Source: Neofusicoccum parvum (lineage: Eukaryota > Ascomycota > Dothideomycetes > Botryosphaeriales > Botryosphaeriaceae). Taken from it: a DNA stretch of 64,000 nucleotides. Each line of letters opens with the position of its first letter. Position 1 is the stretch's first letter. The notes under the pieces were generated by a model, which saw only the letters and a list, made by a program, of their open reading frames with translations, ran no database searches and was not told where the DNA came from. Shown here in pieces: positions 10,011-24,700 of the stretch. The stretch covers positions 2,046,001 to 2,110,000 of the forward strand of contig CP087210.1 of the NCBI GenBank assembly GCA_020912385.1, given 5' to 3'. The position numbers and the translations under genes were made by a program.

Positions 10011-11917
10011 TCAGACAGGCTTGGACGGCGTTACCCTTCGGTGCACAACCGAATCCACTTCCTCGTCATCCTCTACCGACCTCGCCAACTTGCTGCTATC
10101 TCCTTCCAGAATTCCTGTATTCTCCAGCCTCGTCACCCGCACACCAACACTATTAGTATTCGTCGACTTCCACCCTATATCAAGCACCGTCAGTCAGAAT
10201 CCGCTCATACATCAAGAGACGAAGGATCACTCACCGCCCATCTTCCAAGCCGGCACGCGCGCCTCAAACATCTCCTCCGTCTCCTCGAGCGACCTTCCCC
10301 GCAGGTCCGGCAGGCACGCCACCATCCACACCACGCCGACCGTCGCGAACGCGCCGTAGATGAGGCCGACCTTGGACTGCAGGTTGGCGTAGGGCGCCTT
10401 GAGCAGGTACGGCAGCGTGAACGTGGTGATGAACTCGCAGAGGTTCGACGTCGTCCAGGCGGCGAAGGAGGTCTTGTCGCGGAGGGAGAGGTGGGGGACC
10501 TCGGCGGCCATGAGGGTGCCCCTTTTTTGTTTCACGTATCGCATCAGTGATTTGCGTGCACGACGGTGGCGGTGGAGGGTTGGGCTTACATGGCACCGAA
10601 ACTGGCGATCCGCGCGTACGGGAAGAAGATTGTCATGGCGACGATGCCCTTCTTGTAGGGCATGGTCAAGGGGGTCTTGCAGCCCAGTCCACCGAGAGTC
10701 AGGAGGCTGCTCGCGGCCAGCACGGCGAAGAAGATGGCCATGTTGCGCCGGCCGATGCGCTCGACGAGGAGGATGTTGGTGATTGGGCCCAGGACGACGA
10801 TTCCTTTCTTGATGAGCGTGCCCGTGAAGGCGTCGAAGCCGCCGACCTGTTTGAGGAAGACGGTGCCGTAGGACGAGGAGAAGGAGTTGCCGGAGAACTG
10901 GGAGAAGAATGCTGCGAGGACGGCGATGGAAGTGCGGCGCTGCAGGAGCTCGTCAGATTGTACTGTGCATCCAAGTCTGGATGAAGTTGTGGCAACTCAC
11001 CAAGTTGGTCCCGCGGACGAGATCCATCCACGACCCCTTCGTCGCTGTCTCGGCCTCCTCCAGTGACTCCAGCAGCAGCTTCGCCTCCTCTGCTGCCGAG
11101 TAATCCTCATGGCACCCATGCAACCAATGCAGGCTGTCCACTGCCTCGTCAAACCGCCCCTTCCTCAGCAACCATCTCGGACTCTCCGGCACCACCCAGT
11201 TAAACACCAGCACCAGACACGGAAACACAAACATGCACTCGATCGGGATGCGCCACGAGCGGTCGTCCACCAGGTCGCTCGTAAAGTTCGTCACGATACT
11301 GCAGATGAAAGCGCCCAGCTGGTGGTCGAAGATGTACAGGATGACCATCGCGCCGCGCACGGCGGCAGGCACGATCTCCGCCTGCAGCATGGGCACCAGC
11401 CAGGCTTCCATGCCGATGTGCATGTTGACGAGCATGCGCCCGACCAGGATCTGCGGGAAGGTGTTGGACGTGTAGGTCACGATCACGCCCGTCAGGCAGA
11501 CCAGCTGCATCAGCACCAGCACCGCCCGCCGCCCGTAGCGCTCGCCGATGTGCGCGGCGATGAAGACGGCCACCGCGTAGCTGATCAAGGGGAAGGAGTT
11601 GAGGAAGGCTAGGTGTGTGGCGTCGATCTCCCAGTCGCCGGAGGAGGGGTCGTAGGTGCCGAATTGCTTTTCGAACGCTGGCGGGTGGTGGTGTCAGCTG
11701 GCTCGGGCTCTTTGGGGAGGACATGGTGTCGTTTTCGGAGGGGAAGGGTGTGAAACGTACGCCCCATGGCTTGCATGGTGTTGAATGCGACATTGTCGAA
11801 GCCGAAACTGAAGACACTGATGCCCAGAACGATGTTTGCTAGCACGATATTCGATGTGAGGTGTGCTGAAAGCGGCACATTTCTCGTGCGCGGGAGGGGG
11901 TTCGACAACGACCACAT
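10011..11917 (-). CDS. MFS sugar transporter (alpha-glucoside/hexose type)
   Basis: Predicted 544-aa proton-coupled sugar carrier. Exons: 11917-11761, 11677-11001, 10939-10590, 10521-10235, 10174-10011; all phases agree. Family marks: FSFGFDNVAFNTMQAM in TM1, GERYGRRAVL in loop 2-3, PESPRWLLRKGRFDEA after TM6, GTNL joined to RRTSIAVLAAFFSQFSGNSF across an intron, VERIGRRNMAIFF in loop 8-9 and PDLRGRSLEETEEMFEARVP before the tail. The frame could stop at 10227, but a GTGAGT donor, CTGAC branch and TATAG acceptor add a 54-codon cytoplasmic tail exon; I favour the spliced form. Closest in style to fungal maltose/alpha-glucoside carriers. Substrate is inference. Confidence 0.87.
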
Positions 11918-13039
11918 GGTTGTGGTGATATTGAGTGAAACAGAAGAACTTCAACGCTGACGGTTTCAGAGACCAAAAGAACCTTGAAACGAAGTCTCGC
12001 AACCTTGCCGATCACAGAAAGGATGGGGAAAGTGCGACAATTTAATCGGCCAGTGTCTACCGACCTCTTGCGCCCATCAAAAGCCCTTGGTCCAGACTAT
12101 GCAGTCTTTTCTCTTGTGGGTGTGGCATGCCTCCCATGTTACCCCGCATTTGCCATCATGGCTTGCAGACTCTGGTGGTGTAGAGAAGCTGATGGCCAGC
12201 TCAAAAGGCCGATACGCCGACCGGCTGCAGGAGGTCTCGTGGGGCAAGCCGCTAATCTGACGAAGCATGCACGTAGTAGTTATCACTCGCTCGCACGCAA
12301 GAGGGGGGATGCTCGCACGCCATAAGCTTGCCTTCTCGCTGATCCAATGCGAGAGAGTTTGTAGGACTCAAGCCTCGAGCACGCCATGCGGCGCTGGAAA
12401 GTAGAAAAGTCTAACTGGACGTTTGAGCAGGAGGCTCCGGATAGTGGCGGCCCTGGATGCGGAAGGACCGAGGTGTGTGTATCGAAATGCTTTTTGTTAC
12501 TTGTGAAAGTTATAGAGCTGCTAATATATGATTTTCAGAATCTCGGAATGTGTCCCGTTATCTTTGGGTGCGCCCGTGGGGAAGGTGAGATGCAAGGGTT
12601 GGAAGCGAGATAATGCGGGGAGGCAGGGTTTAGAGGGATACTGCAGCCGACAGCCAGCGCGAAGAACACAGCCTTTGAGCAGGTTTCTTTCTACTCAAAT
12701 CAGGCTTCTTCGTCGTAGGTTGGAATCACTTATCCGGATGATAAAAAGCTGAAGACTGTATAGCAAAGTTACCCGGACTAACATTTCTACTACCCTGTAG
12801 TTTTGCTTACTCAAAGCATTGCGTACTCTCAGGTATTTACTGCAGTTAGTCATTGGAGTTACTCAATTCAATTCTATCAAGACGACCACAGAGGAATGTA
12901 GCCCGGAGAACATCTCAGTCCCTTAAAACATGAAGGCAGACCGTCCTGTGGAAGAAGGGGCAAGGGAAAACATTCGAAAGTCAGACACACTAGAACCAAG
13001 AACGAAACATACCAGCTCATCTACCTTTCAACAAATCTT
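11918..13039. other. Intergenic, transporter promoter and sulfatase 3' end
   Basis: 1.1 kb with the promoter of the sugar carrier and the 3' side of the arylsulfatase. Only short unconvincing open frames. At 12719-12741 there is a single sequence resembling one arm of the palindromic element family (GTTG...ATCCGGATGA) without a matching second arm. Confidence 0.4.
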
Positions 13040-15246
<2,207 letters not shown>

Positions 15247-16171
15247 CTATTTCGTCTCGTATGATATCCTGCTCGTGCCTTTGGACCGGCTGATCTTGCG
15301 CACAGTGATTTTCCCGCACAGCTTCGTCGTCGCGACGTGCGTTCCTCCGCATGGGTATGCGCCAGCACCCACAATGTCAACCGCGCGCAGGAGTTTGCCC
15401 TCCGGCGCAGTCATCTCGGGCGGCACGTGCACACACTTCTCCCGCAGCTCTGCTTCAGTCCACCAGTACGCCTTGACCGGCAGGTCTTTCTCCAGCATCT
15501 CGTCGACTTTGGCCTGGATTGCTTCTTTGTACTTTCCGTCAATGAGCCCTCCAAACTCGACGTGAGCAGCTCCCGGGTAGTGCTGGGCCTTGGACTCCGT
15601 CAGCTTCAGCTCAGGCGTCTCTGCCGCGACCTGACGCACAGCCTGCGGCGAATGGGTTAGCAGCGAACAAGAAGACGAGGCGCGGATCAACAACGCACCA
15701 GCCCAACTATATGCCCGGCATCGTGGATTCTCGAGTGAAGGTCACGCTTTTCCGCGTCGACGATCTGTTTCACAGCCTGGCCTGGCGTGAAGGCTGTGCC
15801 AGAGAAGCGTCCAAAGTGAAGCACACGGCCGTCGGAAGCCCTTCTCACAGCCACAACTGCAAAGGATGCGTCGCCTGCTCCGCCGGCGGTCATTGAGCCA
15901 GTGTCGGTGGGCTGCCCTCCGCCCTGGACGTAGAAGACGGTCTCCTCTGTTGTGACCACGTGGTCTTCATCGGATGCATTCTTGAGCAGAGCCCTGTCGG
16001 CTTCAGGAAGACCGGCGATGGACTCGACAGAAACGACGTTTGTTGTGTGCTCTCGCAGCGTGTCGTCATGCAGGTAAACAAGCTTGGTGGGCCCTGATCC
16101 CGGTGCCTTTTTTTTTGTCAGCCATCTCCGGTGATGTCACGATTTCTCCGGCCCTTCTGGGGACTCACCAT
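15247..16171 (-). CDS. AlaX-type alanyl-tRNA editing protein
   Basis: Free-standing trans-editing domain that deacylates mischarged tRNA-Ala (Ser or Gly). Zinc ligands are all visible: H129 and H133 (RIHDAGHIVG), C235 and H239 (PCGGTHV). Exon 2 is 16106-15699 and exon 3 is 15642-15247 (donor GTGCGT, branch GCTAAC, acceptor CGCAG). The start is unusual. The best model puts the ATG alone in a 3-nt exon (16171-16169) followed at once by GTGAGT, giving 268 aa beginning MAPGSGPTKL. An alternative ATG at 16125 (MADKKK...) is one base out of frame across a run of nine A, so it would need a homopolymer error or slippage. No aminoacylation domain is present, consistent with AlaX rather than AlaRS. Confidence 0.88.
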
Positions 16172-16991
16172 TTTCACTCCTGACGGGCGCCTCGAGAACC
16201 ACAGTTTCAAAAGTCAGTAATTACGCGAGTCGAGGGATACCAGGCGCCGGAGCTCGAAAAGATATAACAATGGAGTTGTCGAGCGTAGGGCGTGAGAGGC
16301 GTCGAGCTGCAAGTCGTACCCATGCTCGGCCTGGACCGATCGTGCAGCCGAAGCCGTCGGACCCTCACAGAAGCCTCCGCCAGCCTACCCGGAGACAGTC
16401 ATCGACCCTCTGCCTCTACCCTGGCACTCTTGGGTTCCGGGATGAGATTCCTTCGCTGCCAGAAATGCTCGACTTGTCCTTAGAAGAGCAAGGCGCCCAT
16501 CATGCCTCATGCCAAGTGCGCAATACTTCAGGGTCCACCCTTCAGCCTGCAGCCCTGGCGTGGGGTCCGAAATCCGAGGCGACATCTCGGTCGAATATCA
16601 AAGTCTACGTCAGTACAACATTGTCCAAAGAGTGGCTTAATAATGGCATCCAGAATGGTGCCTGCAGCAAGTGGCATGCCGGAACCCCGAGAACGGCAGC
16701 CTGGCAGCGTGCGCCGCGGTCCTCCACTTTTGCGATCGATAACGGCCGGTCGATAGGCTAATTTTTGGCCCCTCATCCAGCTTTCTCCGATCTTCACCCC
16801 GCTAACGCGTTACGCAACGAATTCCGGCCCAATGCTCTCGCCGCGGCCAAGGGATGGTTTCGCTGCCGACCCACCGTCCGGGAAGAGATCAAGTGAAATA
16901 GCAAGCCTGGCGCCGATTGCGAGCTCCTCTCTCTACCAAGTGTGCCCTATCCCAGCCTCTGTCCTCCGTGGCATATTGAGCTATCCTGACA
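16172..16991. promoter_or_regulatory. Divergent promoter, AlaX / old yellow enzyme
   Basis: 820 bp between head-to-head genes. Open frames of up to 163 aa at 16270-16761 have no recognisable domain and odd composition. I could not identify a specific regulator site. Confidence 0.35.
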
Positions 16992-18427
<1,436 letters not shown>

Positions 18428-19258
18428 GACGGTGGGGCACGATGCCAGCTGGCCTGATGGTGGGGCCCGATCTGGAGGGTGGCAGGGCTCTGACACAGTG
18501 CTCTGGAGCGAAACTGGTTTCTGACCAAGTTTTGTCAGTTCTGTCGGTTCTGTCGGTTTTTGTTTTCAGCGGGAGCAGCCACAGCGGCGTCTCAGCGTCA
18601 CGCAGTGCAATTCAAATGCGGCGGTGTGCGCGTGAACCACCCGCAATTCGTACCGGCGGCAGCCCAAGACCCGAACCAGCAAATGATATTCAGGCACGCC
18701 TCGGCATCTGCAAGGCGCACGCACACATGATCGTGAAGCGGCCAGCGCCAGCGCGGGCGAAAATCCGGGGAAGCGCTCGCCCGTCGCTCGGGCGCGTGTG
18801 CATTTGCGGGGAGAACGGGGCAGTAAATATATTGAGCGCTGCCTCACGAAGCCGTCCCAACGCGGAAGGACAAACCGGCCGCAGGGCGAAACCTGGCAGC
18901 GAAACTCTCAGCGCTCAGCGATCGCCGACTGGGATTCGCGCACTTGTGCCCGCATCCTTGATTGCCGCACTCCATCAATTGCAACACCACGCACGTCCGT
19001 GTCCGTCCAAGCTCCAAGTGCACCGCGCGTCTGCTGCGTACTCCGACCCGCCTCTGCTATCTGTTGCCGCCACCGCCTCGCTGCCTTCATTGCGACCGCC
19101 GCTCTCCTCCGCCCGCCTTGCACCCGCGGCCTCCTCGAGCTGAGCCCGCGCCGCCCGCTCCCCTATCCATCCGCTCCAGCTCTTACGCTCCGTGCGCGCG
19201 CCAACCGCCAGTGTTTTGTTCACGCAAACCATCGCCGTCCCGCAAGGGAAGAACAATC
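18428..19258. other. Intergenic / 5' region of nucleotide-sugar transporter
   Basis: 830 bp. The right half is rich in C and short CT tracts, typical of a fungal promoter and 5' leader. Open frames of up to 239 aa overlap on several frames but show no domain, so I treat them as chance frames in GC-rich DNA. Confidence 0.4.
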
Positions 19259-20942
19259 ATGGGGTTGGGATACGACCGTCGGTCGGCCACCTGGGGCGGC
19301 ATCTCGCTCCGGACGCTCTCTCTCATCATCGTGGGTGCTGTCTTCCTCTCGTCGCAATGTCTTTGCTGACCGCTACCGTAGTTGACCTTCCAAAACTCGG
19401 CGCTCATATTGGTACGCTTCTCGCACGAGATACAATCCCTCCGTTGCTTTCGTATAACCCCCGATCGGCGACGAATACCTGGCCGTGATATACACGTCGT
19501 CTGTCACACGAACAACAAGGCTGGTGGCCTGATTGCCGATGCTTTACGGAGCCAGCAACGCTCTGATGTCATACTTGTTGTTTGGACACATCGTGGGAAT
19601 AACTTGCTGACCTTGGTGGCCAGATAATGCACTACTCGCGCGTCATGCCAATGACAAGCCCGCACCGGTACTTCACAAGCACCGCCGTCTTCCTGAACGA
19701 AGTCTTGAAGCTGTCGATCTCTTTGACGATGGCGCTCTATGACATGTCCTCGGCCCTCCCGTCGTCTTCAACGGCAACGACGTTGTTCCACGCGCTCTCG
19801 TCCGCAGTGTTCGCCGGCGACAGCTGGAAGATGGCTATTCCGGCGATGCTCTATACACTCCAGAACACACTGCAGTATGTGGCTGTCAGCAACTTGGATG
19901 CGGCAACATTCCAGGTTACATATCAAATGAAGATCCTTACGACGGCGCTGTTCAGCGTGTCAATGCTCGGTCGGAGTTTGACATTGCGCAAGTGGGTCAG
20001 CCTTGTCCTGCTCATGGCAGGTGTTGCCATAGTCCAGATGCCCACGGGCGATGATCCTGCCAGCATGCAAAGCTTGAGGCTAGAGAGCTCGCGCCTTTTC
20101 TGGCCGCGCAGTATCGAGGAGCTGCGTGATCTAGGCAGCGAGACCGCGAAGCAGCTCATGAGGCGCACATCACACCACATGGTGAAGAGGTCTGCCACCT
20201 ACGAGGGTATTGAGGAGGATGTTGCGCGCCAGAACCCGCAGCTCAATGCGTCGATCGGCCTTTTTGCCGTTGTAGTTGCGTGCCTACTGTCTGGTCTGGC
20301 AGGGGTCTACTTCGAGAAGATTCTGAAGGAGTCGCATACTCCGGCAAGCCTATGGGTTCGCAACGTCCAACTATCGTTCTATTCCCTCTTTCCGGCCCTC
20401 TTCCTGGGTGTCATGTTTATGGATGGCGAAGACATCGCCAAGTACGGCTTCTTCGTCGGATACAACTGGGTAGTCTGGGCAGCCATTGGGATGCAAGCAC
20501 TCGGAGGAGTGGTGGTCGCAATGGTGGTCTCGTATGCCGACAACATCGCGAAGAACTTCGCTACAAGCATCAGCATTCTCATTTCCTGCCTTGCGAGCGT
20601 CTGGTTCTTTAGCTTTACAGTCTCAGGACACGTAAGTCGAATCCTTTCCACAACTGATGCCTTGTTGACATTCCCAAGTATTTCGTCGGTACCACTATCG
20701 TACTCATTTCCACATATCTGTACACGAGCAATGACCGGGCTCGACCGCCGCCGATCAAGATCGCAGGCTACGAAAAGACGATCGTAGACAGGGAAAATGG
20801 CTTCTTTGACATGACGCCAGGCACAGGCGGTGGCAACTTGCTGAAGACACCGCGTGTGGACCAGGGCTTGTCAACCAGCAGACCGACCACCCCAAGCATT
20901 GAGAGACAAAGCTTCAAGGGGTTTGATAAGCGCAACGAATGA
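19259..20942 (+). CDS. UDP-galactose-type nucleotide-sugar transporter (Golgi)
   Basis: Golgi membrane antiporter of the SLC35A / Gms1 type, importing nucleotide sugar for glycan synthesis. Exons 19259-19330, 19382-19411 (only 30 nt), 19624-20631 and 20679-20942 give 457 aa. The splice solution restores the conserved run LTFQNSALILIMHYSR, followed by YFTSTAVFLNEVLKLSIS, LYTLQNTLQYVAVSNLDAAT, FQVTYQMKILTTALFSV, GVYFEKILK, VQLSFYSLFPAL, and GGVVVAMVVSYADNIAKNFA. Between TM5 and TM6 lies a long hydrophilic loop (about 60 residues, containing FWPRSIEELRDLGSETAKQL), and the C-terminal tail is long and Thr/Pro-rich. The exact nucleotide sugar is inferred from family resemblance. Confidence 0.9.
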
Positions 20943-21775
20943 TTGCACATGAGGCAGTTCAATTAGGGTTCTAGCGTGGGGGGCGCAGCTTTATGGAGGA
21001 TGTTATGGAAGATACCAGGAGCAGACGGTCGGGTTCAATTCGGTTTACGGGGTGTTTTACGCATTGCATAAGACGGCGAGATTCTTGAGCGGGTGCGTCA
21101 CTGGCTGGCGTTGACAGGGAATGGAAATGATGGCTAGCTTAGGCACCTTGGGCACCTTGAGCATTGCGACCTTAGCGATGCAGTCAAGTTTTCAGACGGT
21201 AGGTTTTCAGGTTCAATATTGGTCTGACAGGAGGTCACTCATGATACAGCATGCGCGCAAGCGCCGGTAAGATGTCAGGCATTCCGCTCGTTAATGAGCC
21301 ATAGAAACTTCAATTTTTACTTCTTCCAGATTCTCCCCGTTCTATCCGCTACCCTGCGTTTGCAATGCAGCGTGCGAGGTTGGTTCGAAAAGTATGACAA
21401 GACGTGCACATCTTTGTGGGCAGTCGAAGCATTCGTTCGGATGGGCTTGCTATTTCTTTCATTGCGCAATGGCGCCCGGACGAATGATTCCATCCCCACA
21501 TATGGAGAGCATGTCCTTGTTGCATTACTGCCCGAACTAGCAACGTACTCTCAGAGTGGTGTTGGGGTGTTCCCGATGCGTTGGTCCGTCTGACCGACTA
21601 GGCTCTCCTTCCGATGTCTCGCTTCTCGGCGGCCAAGTCTTCTCAATCCTCTCTCAAAATTTCACCACACACCTCACCACTCGATTTCCTTCCCCGCCTC
21701 ACTCGGATCGGGGTTTTCCATGGTTCTCGTTGCGTTTCTCGTCTCAGAGCCCTGCTCCGGGCGTCGACGCTGAAG
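20943..21775. other. Intergenic upstream of HFM1, holds a palindromic element
   Basis: 833 bp containing the 3' UTR of the nucleotide-sugar transporter, a palindromic element copy (21390-21532) and the HFM1 promoter/leader. No protein gene is supported. Confidence 0.5.
21390..21532. mobile_element. MITE-like palindromic element, copy A
   Basis: Imperfect inverted repeat. The left arm (about 21391-21445, including GGGCAGTCGAAGCATTCGTT) pairs with the right arm (about 21473-21526) around a loop that contains TATTTCTTTCA. The same arm and loop words recur in copy B. It has no coding capacity and lies about 250 bp upstream of the HFM1 ATG. Confidence 0.6.
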
Positions 21776-24700
21776 ATGGATGACGACTCCATCTTCGCCA
21801 TGCTGGACGGCATGGAAAACCAGGCTCACCCACAAGACAGTAGCTACTTCACTCAGATGTCACACACTGGGTATGGTAGATCTCGCCCAGCACCGGAACG
21901 CCAGCAGGTTCACTCTCGCGAGCTGGTGCCCTCACACTATGGCCGAGGTGGCAACACTGGCACCCATCAAAGCTACGATTTAGACCAGTTCGATGCCGAT
22001 ATCCCCTTCGATGACTTCGGTGAGTAAAACGAGCTTGGTATGCAGATACCATTGCTGAGCGGAGCAGATCAAGCGTTATTACGTCAGCCAGACAATGACC
22101 GTCGTCATCAGGCGCAGCAGGGCTACGCTCGTCTCTCGCTCCCACCCGCAGTGTCCGGCCAGAATATAACCCGCCCCAGTGTGGGTAATCATGGATACTG
22201 GGGACCTGACCAGAGTAGTGGATTTGCGCAAGGTTGGTGGCTGGACTGAGACGGGAGGTCGGCATGCTGACGATACACAGGCCATGTGGAGCGGGAGTTC
22301 CCATATCGGGTTTTGAGCACTCATCGTAAGTTTGGGAAATCGCAAATTTGGCTACGTGTATTGATTTCATTCCCATAGCATCTCGATCCAACCATCCGAC
22401 AGCGCCTCAGACCAGCTCTTCGCCTAGGATCATGCCTTCAAGTCCGATGGTGCGCACAAGCCAGCGAGAGCCTATTCAGAGACGCCAAAGCTTCCGAAAG
22501 CCTTACCAGAGGCCGCGGGACGTTGGACGTGTCGAAGAGCATACAGCTGAGGATCAAACGCTAGAAGAATTTCAGCCTGACTTCATCCGTGGCCCATCAC
22601 GACAACACCATAGGGCTGGCATGCCTCTAGTCCAAGGAATCGAGCTCGTCTCCACCCATGATCTGCCTGATAGATTCCGCACCATCTTCCCATTTCCGGT
22701 CTTCAATGCCGTACAGTCAAAGTGCTTTGGAGCAATATATGGGACTAACGACAACTTCGTCGTGAGCGCACCTACCGGGAGCGGCAAGACCGTAATCTTT
22801 GAGCTTGCAATCTTGCGCTTGATCAATGGGTACGCCAACGGCTCTTTCAAGGCTGTCTACCAGGCCCCGACTAAAGCGCTCTGCTGTGAGCGCCAAAAGG
22901 ATTGGGAGAAGAAGTTCAGTCCACTAGATCTGAAGGTCAAAGAACTTACTGGTGACACAACCAGCGAACAGCTACGTGACGTCCAGACTGCAGACCTCAT
23001 CGTCACGACCCCGGAGAAGTGGGACAGCATGACACGCAAATGGAAAGATCATGAACGGTTGGTGCAGATGGTAAAACTTTTCCTCATCGACGAGGTACAT
23101 ATCTTGAAAGAGGATCGGGGAGCTACGCTTGAAGCGGTTGTGTCACGCATGAAATCGGTTGGCTCGGATGTTCGATTCGTAGCGCTGTCTGCAACGGTGC
23201 CGAATTTCGCAGACATTGCTACTTGGCTGGGAAAAGATGCCATGAATCAGCACATCTCTGCCCCGAAAGAGAGATTCGACGAGGAATTCCGACCAGTCAA
23301 GCTTCAGAAACATGTAATTGGTGTGGGAAGCAATGGAGGCGATTTCGCCTTCGACAGATCTCTCAACAAAAGGTCACCAACAGAAGGATAAATTCAGCCT
23401 CGACCTTGCTAACATCAGCGGTGTAGGCTTCCAAGTATCATTGCCAAACACTCCCACAGAAAGCCAATCATGGTTTTCTGTTTCACGAGGAAGTCTTGCG
23501 AAGAAACTTCCAAAGATCTTGCCAAATGGTGGGCGGAAAGTGGGCCGAGGGATCGATACTGGGAGCAGCCAAGACGACTTCCACTATTCGAAGAAACCTC
23601 TCTCCGAAGTAAGTTCTTATTGTGCAATCGCAACATCTACGTGGCTATTCTGCGAGGCAGTGCAACACGTGCATACCTTCATGGGCAGTTGAAGCATTCA
23701 AATAAATAGGTGCAACAAGATCACACATGGGCAGTTGGATTATTCATGCGGACGGGTTCGATATTTCTTTCACCGCACACTTGCATCCAGACGAATGCTT
23801 CAACTGCCTTCGGAGGTATACACGTGCTGCAATACTTTCTGAGCCGACCTTTTACTGACCATCACTCACATCGTTTTCTAGATTGTGCGACTACTGGAGT
23901 AGCTTTCCACCACGCAGGCCTGTCCCTGAACGACAAGCAGGCTGTCGAGAAAGCTTACTTGAGTGGAGAGCTTAGCGTCATTTGCTGCACTTCAACCCTT
24001 GCAGTCGGGATCAATCTACCTTGCCATTTCGTAATCATCAAGAACACAGTCACCTATGTGCACCCGACTACCAGGGAATGCTCGGACCTGGAGATCATGC
24101 AGATGCTTGGCCGAGCGGGCCGCCCTCAATTTGATGACAATGCCGTTGCGGTGATTATCACAAAGAGCGAAAAGGTCAGGCGGTATGAAAAGATGGTCTC
24201 AGGCAAGGAAATCTTGGAAAGCCGGTATGTTCTCCCCATGCATTACCCCCTTGGAGCAATAACTGGTTATAGCACTTTCCTTCCTGTCATACCGCACGCT
24301 GCTAACAGCAAACAGTCTACATATGAATCTGATTGAACATTTGGTAAGGGTCTTCTACAGACAATATTCTACACGCCCTTAGCCTTATTCTGTTTTTACA
24401 GCAATAATTATGCTTACATATACCTAGAATGCTGAGATCGGCCTCGGAACGATAAGCGATGTCCATTCGGCAAAGAAATGGTTGAGCAGCACTTTTCTCT
24501 ATATTCGCCTACAGGAGAACCCCACCCACTACGAAATTGAAGGCGATAATCCGGGAAGTAATCTCGACGAGCGCATAGAGCAAATCTGTTCTCGCGGCCT
24601 TGAACTACTGAGATGCTCCGATCTTGCAGACGGAGACAGGAAGATTAAACTCACCGAATATGGTGATATTATGGCCCGATATTCTGCACGTCTTGATACC

